64,000 bases of DNA from Gracilariopsis chorda. Its lineage: Eukaryota; Rhodophyta; Florideophyceae; Gracilariales; Gracilariaceae. The DNA is taken from contig NBIV01000027.1 of NCBI GenBank assembly GCA_003194525.1, positions 62,001 to 126,000 of the forward strand, given 5' to 3'. Of this stretch, positions 21,968 through 34,052 are shown piece by piece; position 1 is the stretch's first letter, and each line of letters begins with the position of its first letter. A program made the position numbers and the translations under genes. Below the pieces are notes generated by a model that ran no database searches, was not told the DNA's origin, and saw only the letters and a list, made by a program, of their open reading frames with translations.

Positions 21968-22525
21968 TGTTCTATCACCAATACTCCCCTAGAATAACTC
22001 GGTAGCTCGCGGTGATGCGCACAAATAACCATATGCAAAGTGGTGCCGCTTGCGGTGGCTAGAGCTCTATAGATACCCTGAGCAGTGGCGCACGACGGAA
22101 CGTGTAATCAAGGGTAAGTAGTTGGCGAGTAATGCGCTCGAAAGGGCGTAGGAAGCCGCAAGTCATGCACTAGTTTCAGATATCCGAGTAAGGATCCAAG
22201 ACTAGGGACTTGTGTTCCTTACCCTCCTTGTCCGTCTGTTTTCAGAGAAGTTCCAAGCCTCGGCGACTAAGTACCACACGGATGGCCACTTTTAGCTACT
22301 GCTTATCATAAAATATGTAGATATTATAGGCATGGGCGCTGTGGCAAGCACCTGTGCGACAACCCAAGTAGTGGTATAATTCACATATGAGTGGCATCAC
22401 CCATTGCACCCACCAATAGCCCATATGGGCACCCCCGGTTGCCCGGAATTACCATCCTGGTATGAACCGCCGTCAGCGACTTAGGCAAAAAGTGGGTTTC
22501 GGAACGCTGAATACTCCTGACGCCA
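21968..22525 (-). repeat. Element B 3' LTR
   Basis: 558 bp, direct repeat of 31,637-32,197. On the plus strand it starts TGTTCTATCACC and ends with CA. A purine tract on the minus strand (complement of 22,526-22,539) adjoins it, as expected for a polypurine tract. Confidence 0.85.
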
Positions 22526-22567
22526 CCTATCCCCGTCTTAAGAGCAGAGCTTGCCGACACAATCGCC

Positions 22568-22575
22568 TATATAAG
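22568..22575 (+). promoter_or_regulatory. TATA box for the antisense frame of element B
   Basis: TATATAAG lies 43 bp inside the 3' LTR boundary and 10 bp before an ATG at 22,585, on the strand opposite to gag-pol. Position and orientation fit an independent promoter for the antisense frame, although the nearest ATG is closer than usual for a start about 30 bp downstream of TATA. Confidence 0.4.
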
Positions 22576-22584
22576 CGGCAGACA

Positions 22585-24162
22585 ATGGGGCCAACCCGGG
22601 ATCTCCGGTTCGATCCAACACACGGTGGACTGATTTTCTCGAGGACGCTTCTCTTTGCCCAACGACAAACACATCTGTTAACCAACCTTCCCGACAGCAA
22701 CAACTGCAGCCACCTGTGTCGACCTCCGGTCCAGTACCGACTTCCCAGACGGCACCATTGCCTCAGACGCGCCCCCACTGCGAAGTCCCGGCCGAAGCAC
22801 CGTAGTTTCATCCACAATCCGTGCCAGACGAGGATCTCATCAACCAGTATGTGGTTGCCAGGCGTCTGCCCTATGAGATCCTGCTTTATGCAGCTTAAGG
22901 TGGAGAATGGCTTGCGCACTGTGCACTTCCGGATAACGCGATTGCGTGGTTTGGAAACGGGCGCATGTGCGAAGCGCGTGTCTCGTTCACGAAGCTGATC
23001 TACCAGCGAATAAGACAAATCATTGGGACGGTCCCCCTAGACGACGTCTGGGAGCTCGATACCAGGGTAGCCAGAACGAACGGCGAAGCATACGCCTTCG
23101 TGGAGACACTGTGCGTACCTTGAACAAGCCGTTAGAGGGGTATCCGCGGTATGCCACAGGATTCCCTGTGCTTTCAACAACTATTGCTGTGCGTTGAATT
23201 TTGCTACCTTCGCAAACGTCACAACCCTTTCTGGGAGTTTTCCCATTGGGAACGTCGAGCCAGGTCCAGACTGGTATATTGATCCCATACCAAATGGTGA
23301 ACGTGGATAGCGTCCGCGCTGCCTCTCCAGTGGGCTGGTAGGTCCCTCTTCCAGATCACTGGGCTGCGATCAGGTCTCTTCTTGGCTGCCCTGTAGAGCT
23401 ACCTTTGGTACTGACGTATTTAAGATCTCACCTGATTAACGATCCGTATTGCGGATTCTGGATTATGGCCTTCACTTAGTTCGTCTCCAAGATATGGGTC
23501 TTTGTCCTCTGGGACGCATACGACACCCACAGCCTATGAGTACATAAGCCCGACAATTCGGTAGTATGCGAGAAGCCTCGACCTTTCCGTCGTGCTTGGG
23601 TCACGTGCCAATCAGGTGAACTTCAGTCACTTGATAAACGTCATCAACCGGATTAACTAGGATTTCCTGCTGACCAAGCAGCACGTGTCAGGCATGCGCG
23701 AAAACGCGAATACTCCCCAGACGGACGGCAAAAGCCGGTGACATCATATGGTATGATCCATCGACGCGTCAGCACGTGAAATCCAAGCAAGCTCGCTACC
23801 TGTGGCATAATCCGCGTGCGCATCCTCCTACTCAGCCTACTGGGTATTTCTTCGAGCTGGAAACGGCATTAATGGACTACATGTCTGAAGACGACGACGT
23901 TGATTACGACAATGAGCCTTACGGGATGGAGACGGATGCTCCGATGCTAGGAGACGATATAGCGATGGCTCCGCAACCTGTGGACCTGGATTACCAGCAA
24001 CCCCAGCAGAGTAATGCGAGCAACGAGGCCGAGGTCGAATTACTGAGGCGGTTTCCCCAGGAGGCTGGCCTTCCACCGCACATAATGCGGAGTGATCGTC
24101 AGCAACTGCTGGGATTGCTACGCAACAACCTGGGACAGGACCCAACAGAGCCAAGCGCCTGA
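22585..24162 (+). pseudogene. Antisense frame (aORF) of element B, unknown protein
   Basis: About 1.58 kb of plus-strand, protein-like but broken sequence, convergent to gag-pol. The early part is rich in Gln, Pro and Ser. It then contains DEDLINQYV, a stretch with WFGNGRMCEARVSF, LDLSVVLGSRAN further on, and an acidic C-terminal part with DYDNEPYGMETD and PPHIMRSDRQQLLGLLRNNL. Counterparts of each segment occur in the same order on the antisense strand of element A (41.91-43.83 kb). I do not recognise the protein; it is not gag, protease, RT, RNase H, integrase or chromodomain. It ends 77 bp from the chromodomain end, and an AATAAA on its own strand lies at 24,227-24,232. Confidence 0.6.
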
Positions 24163-24226
24163 GCACGCGTCCTATGTGACAGACCTGCAACTCTCCGTGC
24201 GCCCAGCATAGGGTGATCCCTGATCA

Positions 24227-24232
24227 ATAAAC
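24227..24232 (+). terminator. AATAAA signal after the B antisense frame
   Basis: A canonical polyadenylation hexamer 65 bp after the antisense-frame stop and just before the convergent chromodomain stop at 24,239. Confidence 0.45.
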
Positions 24233-24238
24233 TTAGAT

Positions 24239-24562
24239 TCATTTGTCTTTTTTTGTACTGTCATCAGTATCCATTCCTTCCTTGACATCAGGAGTTGTCC
24301 CTTCTTTTCCATTTAGGTGGTCCAGGGCCTCCATATCCAGAATTTTCACGAGCAAACCGACGAGAGCATCCACGAGATTCGCCGGTAACGGCAGTTTCTT
24401 GCGGCGGTGATACCGCACCACGTGGGACCGATGTACGTTATTGATAGGTTCCCAAGTGTCCACTTCGGTTGGGTAGCTGTAACATCGCACTAGATATCGC
24501 AGCTTGAGGTCATCCTCTTCTAAAGCGTTATCGACGATGTGTTCGATAACGTGCTCCCCCAC
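24239..24562 (-). pseudogene. Element B chromodomain
   Basis: The minus-strand segment has the chromodomain pattern: LKLRYLVRCYSYPTEVDTWEP corresponds to YLVKWKGYxxxxxTWEP, followed by a helix and a basic/acidic tail. It marks B as chromovirus-like (Ty3/Gypsy with a targeting chromodomain at the integrase C-terminus). Part of a fossil. Confidence 0.75.
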
Positions 24563-27500
24563 GCCTTCACGTGTCTGCGCGTTCGGGGAAACCCTTTGGC
24601 AGGAGTATGCTCTTCCTGCAATGTGGTGCGGTTAGGTTCTTCACCTTCTGAGGTATCCCTATTTCCCACGGACATGGTATGTTCCTAGGTATTTACGAGC
24701 TTTTACCGACTAAGCTAGAATTCCGAGTATCTGAGAGTGTCAGCGAAGACGAAGCCCTTGTGGCTACTGTAAGCCTCGGTCGTTCCTCTCTAGGAAGGTC
24801 CGTGTAATCCGAGTTTGACTAGGGGTCGCTTCGAGGAGAATCGGCTTTGGTAATTGCCGTTTGTCTGGTGGCTGAAACGCCAGGGGTCATTTTCTGTGTG
24901 TCCACCAGTTTAGGGTCAGCGCTCAAGATATTTTATCTTTGGAGTTCCTTTCCACTCCGAGGTGGGTATTGTTTCTCGGCTTTCTTGACGCTGTGATCAG
25001 AGATTGCGTCTTCTTCACGAGGTCGTGGATGCCTGGCAGGAGCGTGTTCTCCGCAGAGAGGTGGAATGGCGTTTGCGCCACTGTTGCCGGACCAATGGAA
25101 AGTCGTCTCGGGGCTTACCAGTTCTACGTGGCGTGTGACAGCGCCAGTATCAGACCCTGTCTGCAGGATGTTTTCCACGTTGCCACCTTGCGTCAATATG
25201 GGACGGGGTGCCATGTTTATAGTGCCAACGGGTGGCAGTTGTACACCGGCTCGCCAGGGAGGCGAAATGTCGGATGCTTTTGGGCTGTGGAGTGGCTATG
25301 ACGACACTCTCACCTCCGTGCTCACACTGTCAACTTTCTCTCGCTGAGCAGCAGCGGTTTGTACTGAGGTTCCGTCTGGAGTGGGGTCGGGGGCTGTCAC
25401 CACACGACCGCGTGAGATTCTTTCGACATCGTCATCTCTACGGATCACCACCCTTTCCGAGTCAAGCTGTATTATCTCAAACGGACCAGAAACTACTGGG
25501 GATAGATTGTGCCTTCTTTGAAGGTCTCTCCTTCTTTTGAGTTTCATCGCATATGGGCGTTCAACACGCACGAAAACGTGACCACCAACCCGGAGCTGCG
25601 GAATTATTGGGCGCAGACTGGCGTCGCAGTTTCGCTTGTAGCGGGCCTGGCCCTTTTCACATTCCCTTGCAGCCTGCTCCGCGCGTTTCCTTAGGTCTTC
25701 CCTTCACTTGAGGTGGTGCTTCGCTGCTGTAGGCCCGTCTGATTCGCTGTCTCCGTCCAGCTTTACTGGTAGTGCTGGCGGGCGGCTATACAGGACTAGC
25801 TCAAAGGGGGCCATCTTCGTGGTCTAGTGGACCTGCGTTTTGTAGGCATAGCATAGTGTGTCTGTGTACAGATACCAATTCTTGGGGTGATCTGTGACGT
25901 TGTGCCGAAGATTGGCAAGGATTGAGCGATTAACACGTTCAACCTGCCCGTTTGTTTGCGGGTGATAGTTCATGGTAAACACGTTACTCACGCCGAGAAT
26001 GCGGCATACGTCCTAGAAGAACTTCGCAATGAATTGCTTTCCATAATCTAAAAGCAGGTTCAACGGCGCACCGTACACATAAACCCATTCTCGCATGAAA
26101 GCCTGCACAATAACTGCGGCCGAGATCCGCTTTAGCGGGACTGTCTGGCTTAGCTTCGAGAAGCGGTCCGTAATTACTAATAGGTACTTATGTTCTCGCT
26201 TTGTGCGATGAAGCTCACCTATGATGTCAAGAATGACGTACTATAAAGGCGCCTTCGCCGGGAATATATTGATTGGCCGTTTCTTTTTCCACAACTGGAT
26301 GCGATTCTGCGCGCATGACGTACATAACTTCACCGTAGCGTGGCAATCCATTCCCATTGTTGGCCAATAGAACTCTCTTCTGAGCCTAAGATAGAGTTTA
26401 GTTCCGCCTGGGTGTCTAGATAACTGGGGGTGATACGCGGGATGCAAAACATGACTCTTCAGAAGATGTGGAATAACGATTTGATCCGGCGAATCGACAG
26501 TGCGAATTAGTACCCCTTGTTCATCAATACAAAAGGGTAACCCGTCCACTCCGTTAAGATGGGAGCGTATTGCAGTGCAAAAGGCTTCTGCGTGTTGCGC
26601 ACGTAGAAGCTCTTCCAACTAGATACGCTAGAGCTGTTCGGACGGGTCCGTATTGGTAGACTGCGCTATCAGTATGTCCAACGTGAGGTTGTTGTCATGT
26701 TCTAGTTCTTGTTCAGCCTTGAAGCTGGGGTCATAAAGAGGCGTCTCCTTGGTAATGAAGCAGGGGATTTCATCGTCGATATTCTTCTGGGTTTCTCCCA
26801 ATTTATTCAACCGCAAAAGCGCGTCTGCATGGACGTTGGAACTTTTCTTTTTGTACTTGACATCAAAGCAAAACACGGAGAGGCGTAACTTCTAGCACAT
26901 TAAACGTCCTGATGCGTCGGATATCCAGAGAAGCCAGTGGAGGCACGAATAGTCCATATTGAAGATGAAATATACCCCTCGATGGTACAGCTGTAGGGTC
27001 GTGAGAGTCCAAACCACAGGAAGGCATTCCTTTTTGGACACAGAGTAGTTGCGTTCCGCTGTCTGCAGCGACCTTGACCAGTAACAAATAGGTTTCCGTT
27101 CGCCATCAAGGGAAACCTGGAATAAGGTGCAGCCAACTTGGTACTCACTTGCGTCGGTATTGACACCGTTAGGGAGCCCGAGTCTGGGGCGGGCCCATAA
27201 AAGTGCTGATACCAGCTTTTCCTTGAAGTGTTCAATCGCGTCCGTCTTGGCTGGCCGGAATTCCTTCAACTCCGTTGGTTGTCCTTTCTTCAAGAGTGCG
27301 TTCAGAGGAGCGGTGATATGCGAGTAACGCGAAACGAACCGTCAGTAGACGTTACACAAGCCGATGTAGGCACGCAATTGCGTTTGTGTCCGAAGAGGGA
27401 CGGCTTTCCGGATTATAGCAGTTGACGCTTCGTCCCTCTCCAATCTCTCTGGTTTGATCAGGTGTCTAAGGTACCTGACCTTGTTTGCAAACCATTCGCA

Positions 27501-30500
27501 TTTCATGAGCCTCAAGGACATTCCAGCTTCCTGAAGCTTCTTGAGTATAAGCTCAACGTCTCTGATATGGTCTTCCATGTTCTTACTGAAAACGATGATG
27601 TCATCAAGATAGACTAAACAGGTATTCCACTTCTACATTGACACGCTAATGTCTGAAGCACGTTCAAACGGCACTCGCTTGAATCGGTAAAGACCGGCAT
27701 GCAAAACAAAGGCCGTTTTGTCACGGTCTTCTTCCGCACTGGGTACTTGCCAGTATCCCCAATTGGCGTCAAGCGTCGTGAATACTGTGGTGTCCTCTAT
27801 GCTATCGAGGCACACATCCATTCGTGGTAACTGTTAAGTGTACCGAACAGTCACTGCGTTCAGCCTCCGGTAGTCAACGCAAAAGCGTTATGATCCATCC
27901 ACCTTAGGTGCGATGACAACTGTGCAGTCCCAATCTGACTGAGTGGGTTCAATGACGCCTTTCTCCAACATGGTGTCCACCTGTGGCTATTCAATTTCCC
28001 GGGTTCGGGGACCCGCCCTAGCAGGGTGCTGGGCGATGGGCGTTGTGACCGGAGCGAGATCGATATGGTGCCCGGTTGCAGCGATTTCACCCAAGTTCCC
28101 ACTACAAAATGGAGGAATACTTCCGCAGTAATCTTCACAGGCGTCCCCGGTGCTCTTCCCGTACATGAGAAATATCCAATTGGTCAACGGACGGTGGTAA
28201 CTCTCCGGCGCTCCGGTGGTCTTTTGGTTCTGCCTGCTCTTCGATTGCCGTACTTGATGGCTTTATTCCGTCGGGTAACGAGATACCCAAGACTTCCACT
28301 AGGTAAATATGCGTCGGTACCAATACCGTTGGAATGATAAGGCCACGGCAACCAATTGGTTTCTGTGCAACCTTACCGGGTGAAGAGTAAAGTTGTTCAC
28401 CAACATCCGAAAGGGGGTATCAGGTTGTACGTGAGCAACGCCGTTTACAAAAAGTATACCGTTACGTGCATATGTATGGGACAGTGGCTGTATCACGACA
28501 AGGCCGTGACGCTGTGTAGTTACCGTAACCCACGTTTATAAATTCGGAGGTAGTTCCATCCCACGTGCGGTCTTCATCTTTGGAGACGTTTTCCCACTCG
28601 GACCAGCGTTCTGGGAAGGCGGAAAAGGCACTCACGGTGAAGCTAGCTTTAATGGCTTACGAACAACTGGGGACAGTACTCCCGTCGTCCATTTCTACTT
28701 CCCGAAGGCGGGGCTGCATCGCTTCCACAAAGTGGTCATATTAAACGCATCCAAGAACAACTTGGGGTGCCAATGTCGCACATACAATTAACTCTAACAT
28801 GACAACATGGTTTTCCAATCAAACAACAAGTCGAATTGTGCCCAGACTATCAAGAGGCTTCTTGTTTGCATCCCGAATATCCGGTAGCGGTCTGCAGCGT
28901 ATGCAGGTTCGATCGTGGGAGCTGAGCTCAGATACTCCGAGAAAATTTGGTCCTGCACCGGTATCCAATGTCGCAAGACGTCGTGACAACAAGTTTCGTG
29001 TAGTGCCGATGTCGGCGTAGACCTTATACTTACCTTTTTACATAACCATAACATGGTCAATTCGTTTCTCAGGGCACCGGTAACGTCACCATAGTCGACT
29101 TCATCCGCATTCAAACTGCTTCTGAGCTCCGCAAAATCCGGAGGTTTTTTGCCAGAGAACCACCTTGGCCCTTCATGCCGGGGAGCGGAAGAAACGAGTC
29201 TCATCAGTCGTCACAACGGAGTCGATCTGTACCGACTCCCTTGGGGTTCCCCCTGGTAGTTTCCGGAATGCTTCGGTTTCTCTTCCACCACAGGGGTTTC
29301 TAGTACATCACGTGTCTGATGCACCTGTGAGGCGTCGGTGTGTTGCGCCGCCGGTATGCTTTTTATACGCTGTAGGTCCGCAACAACAAATCCCTTGGCT
29401 TTCCAGTACATATTCGCCAGTATACGGGCACCTTCGGTTTCTGTCAGAGCCGTGTAACTTGCGAGAACGCAAGGCAAATCCTTTGCTGGGAGAGTACATC
29501 AAACCGCCAGATGGTGGCGTCCATAGCACAAAAAAAAGATAATTCCTTCTCGACGTAAGTGAGGGTGAACCTAAGGGCGCTTGACGGCGCCGTTATCGAT
29601 CCATCCAAGCTTGCTGGGAGTAACCCTCCTTGTGGAGGTACCGTCGGAGTGTATTGCTTTTGCCTTCCCACCATTAGGAAAAGTGCCAAGCCTGCCAAGG
29701 GCCTGCCGGTAGTAGGCAGCTCCGTTGTTGGAATGGACTAATCTGGATAATCCAAGTATTGCATTACGTTGCCCAGCGTGTCCCCGTGATCTTTCTGAAG
29801 AGATAAAGAGTAACGGCAGTCCTCGGGTGAGTCCACATACAGCAGTCTGCTAGTTTTAGGCTTTGATGTACGGGCTGGGCCGTCCTTCGGCGCCGCGAAA
29901 GTGGTCGATTAACGCTGTTGTCCGCGGGCGCGAGCCACATTGCCTTCGGTTTGTGCGAACTGTAATACTTCCAACAAACTCATGCTTGGATGGTTTTACC
30001 GTTGTCTTGCAACCAATGCCTTTATAACCGGATCAAGTTCGTCCAGTAATAGTGTCATCTTCTGGTCCATCGAGTGAACATTTCCACACCTAGTGGCTGC
30101 TTACTCAAGCGAGAGTTATTCTCCGCTCCCTTCTCTTCAGGTTCCTGAGTAACATCCCTTAGAGTCAGTATCGATTCACGAATGGCGTTAGACGTCGTGT
30201 GACTTCGCAGTAGATACAGCACAGCTTCTGGCCAGTTGATGACTTCCCTTTCATCCACGGTTAGTGAGCCGAACACAGCACGATACTGTTCCAGGGCAAA
30301 ACTGGTCATGAGGTGTGCTAGAGCCACGTAAGCTTGAGCCTCACTGATTCCTAGCATATTTGCTTCGGTCTAAACCGAGAAAGAAAATCGAAAATCATGA
30401 TGGGGTGTTTTCCGTCAAACTTGAGATCACTCATGCCAATTCTCAGTCTCTTGACCTGATCCTTTACTCTACTGGTTTTTCGACTTGTTCGCTTCAGTTT

Positions 30501-31636
30501 CCGTATCTTCAAACGGTAGAGGCGGTAGTCAATGATCCTCCTACATAGCGGATTTGTGCCTAGGAGAACCTTAAGTCCCTTCTTTGACGGGCCTCTCTTG
30601 CAGGGTATCCAAGCAGAAAGATTGCGTCTCTTCTTTCTCGACCTGCGAGTATCATTATCACTGGAGTCGTCCTGTGACGTATCTTCCTCAGATTCTACTG
30701 AACTGGAGCTATCTTCCTCCATGTCTTCATAATCATCCGAATCTGAATCTGTTACGGGCTTCCGCGACTTCCAATGCTTCGTTTTCGATTTCTTCAAGCG
30801 GAATTCCACAGCAGTGGGTTATTTGGCATCGATCTCAACCGTACCAGTAGCAGCGGTCTACGCATTAACCGTGGCCTCTAGCCTTTCGAGGCGAGGGTTG
30901 ACACGAGTGAGGATCTCCTCCACATTGACGGTCATTACAGGCAGTAATCCAGATGCATTTTCCTGACGCTCCATCAACTGGTTAAGGTCTTTTCGGATCG
31001 TCGGCCTTGTTGCAGTCATCTCTGCACTCTGACTGTGGCTTGCCAGTTTGTGGTGTTCTACACGTAAACGGTCCAGTGACACAGTCAGTACAGCGAGCTG
31101 CATTTCCAATTCCGTGATACGCGTTCTGTCAGAGTCCGAAATAGTTCGAAGACGTTTCACTTCAGTACGTAGCCTGTCCTCCTGTGAGTGCCCACCGGGG
31201 GTTACCCTCTATTGCCACACCTGTGGTTGCATTGGCCCCCGGAGCCGGTACATCAGCTTCAGCTGGGACGGCGCTTGACGATCGGGCTTTTGACCTGACA
31301 GCTTGCTTATACAGGCGGTTCCCGGCTTCGACCGAAGTAGCTGGCCATTCCGTCAGAGGGGGTTGTGCAGAAGGACCGGGTTGTCTGGAACTCGGAAGAA
31401 CTATGAGTCTGTACCATGCCAATTACCTTCTGTGAAACATTTTGCAGGCAAATGCCAGTGTCCTGGTGGTCACATCGTTACAATCAGGGTGTTCAGAGCA
31501 AATAGTATAGAACCTGAGATGGGTCTGATCTCAGACGGCAAACGCGAGATGACTCGATTCACTTCCGTAATCTGATTGACACTTGATTTCCCACAATCAA
31601 GGTCGAAGGCATCTTCTAGGTTGGGAGAACAATTCG

Positions 31637-32197
31637 TGTGGTATCACCGATACCTCCCTAGAGAGTTTCGGTAGCTCGCAGTGATCCCCACAAGTAACCC
31701 TATACGAAGGGGTGCCGCTTTTGGCGGCGAGTGCCCTTTAGATACCCCGAACAGCGGCGCGCGACGGAACATGCAATCATGGGTAAGCGGTTGGCGGATG
31801 ATGCGCTCGGAAGGGCGTGGGAAGCCACAAGTCATGCACTAGTTTTGGAAATCTGAGTAAGGACTAAGACTAGGGACTTGGGTTCATGCCCTCCTTGTAC
31901 TTCCGTTTTCTGAGAACGTCCAATCGTCGGCGACTAAGTACCGCACGGACGGCCACAAATAGCTACTGCTAATCCTAAAATATCCAGATATTATAGGCGG
32001 GAGCGCTGTGGCAAACAAGTGTTCTGCGACAATCAATTTAGTGGTATAATCCACAAATGGGCGGCATCACCCAGTGCACCCACCAATAGCCAATATGGGT
32101 ACTCCCGTTTGCCTGGAATTATCGTCCTGGTATGAATCGTCTTCAGTGGCTTAGGCAAAAAGTGCGCCTCGGAACGCCGAATACTGCTGACCCCCCA
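31637..32197 (-). repeat. Element B 5' LTR
   Basis: 561 bp, direct repeat of 21,968-22,525 with substantial divergence by eye. Landmarks shared by both copies are GGTAGCTCGC, CAAGTCATGCACTAGTTT, CGGCGACTAAGTACC and CACCCACCAATAGCC. Confidence 0.85.
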
Positions 32198-33083
32198 GGT
32201 AGTGATGGTGTCGAAAAAAGCAATACACTCCACTAGTATGTGATGCACCGTAATCGAGTTGCGAAAAATGTAGCACATGGAAAGCTTTATATGAAATCGG
32301 CAGTGCTCTGCGTCCAAGCAGGCCAAAAGGTCCGCCCTGAACGAAGAATACGTTCCTGATCGATTTTCATACTATTCCATTAAAGCTGGTGAAATATGGG
32401 TTCATCATCGAGCATTGTGCATATTGTAAGCATGTAGATGATGCCTGTCTGTCCATATTTTTTTTCGTCACTACATTGCGATGCATCGGAGATATTGAAG
32501 AGTGATGCCTGTTGAATCCCGACGGGTCTGATGTATCGAATTTCTGACTTAAGAAACTTTATCTCCAAGAGCATTGCATTAGCGTCGACGAGGTGTTTCA
32601 CTCTAAGGTTATAGAATTCCTTTTGTATTAGTGATGTGACTATAGACGCTTGTGGGAGAATGGCAGATCCCATATACATTATTGCTTCAGCCAGGGATCG
32701 ATATTGCTGAACTTTGTCATCCGCTGCTCTCTCGTTTCGCTCTTGTTTCTCTTTCGTCTGCGGGCTTTTGGTTACGGAATTGGGTACATTCGTGTCACTT
32801 AGAGATATATGAAAGCGTAAGCTAGGCATCTTCGTCGTATAGGATGTCACATCCAGCGAATGATATGTCGTTTCCTGTCTGGATCTTTCTGAGCTCAAAT
32901 TCTTCTTGCTGATCTGCCATAAATATTTCACTTCGGGTGATAAATCCAGCTACGAGCAGATCAACTACGAGCTTCGCGATCATGAGTATGATTGTACCTG
33001 TAACATCCCGTTTCAGGAATTATTTGTTAACACCGAAGACGCGCTCCAGTCTTCCATGACTGAGCATCTAGGACTGGATACGC
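32198..33083 (-). mobile_element. Ty1/Copia remnant, RT end and RNase H N-terminal piece
   Basis: The minus strand encodes Copia-type sequence. Near 33.0 kb is a VDLLVAG stretch like the YVDDLLVAG catalytic region. At about 32.8-32.4 kb comes the RT thumb/connection block with YRSLAEAIMYMG, VKHLVDANAMLLEI and FNISDASQCSDEK. The piece ends in RNase H sequence containing FFDTIT at the junction with element B. Together with 21,780-21,967 it flanks element B. The upstream part of the element is absent at the junction with element A. A broken fossil and the oldest identifiable insertion in this block. Confidence 0.75.
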
Positions 33084-33882
33084 TGTTGACGTACAATGCC
33101 CTCAGGGAGGGATTCTTGGTACTTGATTGATTTCCCGAATGTTTCGGTAATGTAGTCATTGCATGAACTACGACCAGTAGTAGTGGATTTGACACGTGGG
33201 ACACGGAAGAGTCAATTAGCTCTTGGCCACAGTAGTTGGCATGAACCACCAAAGTGGAGAAATTTAGTTTATTCTATTTATTAATTTTACACCCATTTCT
33301 GGGATGGTTAGTACTTAGTGCGCCGGCGAGTTTCCATCGCATCAGTAAACCGTCCCCAACAATGGACTCCAACCTGGAGAATTGGCTCTAGACCTCACCG
33401 ACTTCTTGTGTTCTCTACTTCTCCTTGGAGGGAAGCACCGTAGCATACGGAAAGTCTAACCCGCTTGCCTATCTTAAGGCCCCCAGTATTCAGATTGTTA
33501 TTCCAACTGTCTTGGTGTTCGTCTTATATAAGGTTTAATTACTGACACTGCCCTCAGTCTTAGTCACGACACTCGTGACTCAGCTCCCCCTTTCGTTTTT
33601 CCGTTACACGGTGGCTTTCCCGCTACCCACGGCTAGTGTTCGCGCGTGCCACTACCGTGTGTAGCTCACTTCTCTGGAGGACGACCATACCAACACGCCG
33701 CACCTGCGCATACCTGATTCTTGTCTCGACCTCCCTGCGCAAATCTCGACGAGTGGCCTCGGCCTTACCACCCGACATAGTCGTGCCACCCTTGGGAAGG
33801 CTCTACCCAACTGGGCTCACCTCTAACGAGGAAAGCTCCCGAAAGTCTTTCGAAGCTCTCTCTCTTCCGGGAATTGCAACCA
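33084..33882 (+). repeat. Element A 5' LTR
   Basis: 799 bp, starts TGTTGACG and ends with CA. It contains a TATATAAG box at 33,525-33,532. The partner 3' LTR measures 798 bp after leaving out the inserted element C, which supports both boundaries. Confidence 0.85.
33525..33532 (+). promoter_or_regulatory. TATA box in the element A 5' LTR
   Basis: TATATAAG in the middle of the LTR, where the U3 promoter of an LTR element is expected. Confidence 0.5.
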
Positions 33883-34052
33883 AAAGTGGTATCCCGACCT
33901 AGAATTGGATTTGTGTTTGGTTACCTCTTTCGAGGTTTGTTTCTTTTGTTTGTATTCCGGAAGTTCCGTTGTTTTCCCGTCGTAAGGATTCGCCCTCATA
34001 GCGAGGACGCCCTCCTCTGCACAGCCTGCAATTACGCGCAGCTGCTCCCACT

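Larger units (their letters stand above)
21968..32197 (-). mobile_element. Element B: Ty3/Gypsy LTR retrotransposon (chromovirus-like), fossil
   Basis: A 10.2-kb element on the minus strand, bounded by direct LTRs of 558 and 561 bp and by near-identical 5-bp flanks GGTTG (21963-21967) and GGTAG (32198-32202). Parts in transcriptional order: 5' LTR 31.64-32.20 kb; gag at about 31.4-30.0 kb with a coiled coil, an acidic Ser/Asp patch and a KFDGKHPIMIFDFL-type core; an uncertain gag/protease stretch to about 28.1 kb; RT at about 28.0-27.3 kb (FTTLDANWGYWQVP); RNase H at about 27.3-26.9 kb (TDASEYQVGCTLFQ); integrase at about 26.6-25.3 kb (zinc finger with CTSCAQNR); and a chromodomain near 24.5 kb. 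A convergent plus-strand frame fills 22.58-24.16 kb. The element is old and heavily broken, well over ten interruptions. Confidence 0.85.

Noticed and set aside
22600-22660. GGTTCGATCC, resembling a tRNA B box
   Set aside because: No cloverleaf could be fitted: no acceptor pairing or anticodon arm at the right distance. It lies in the antisense coding frame of element B.
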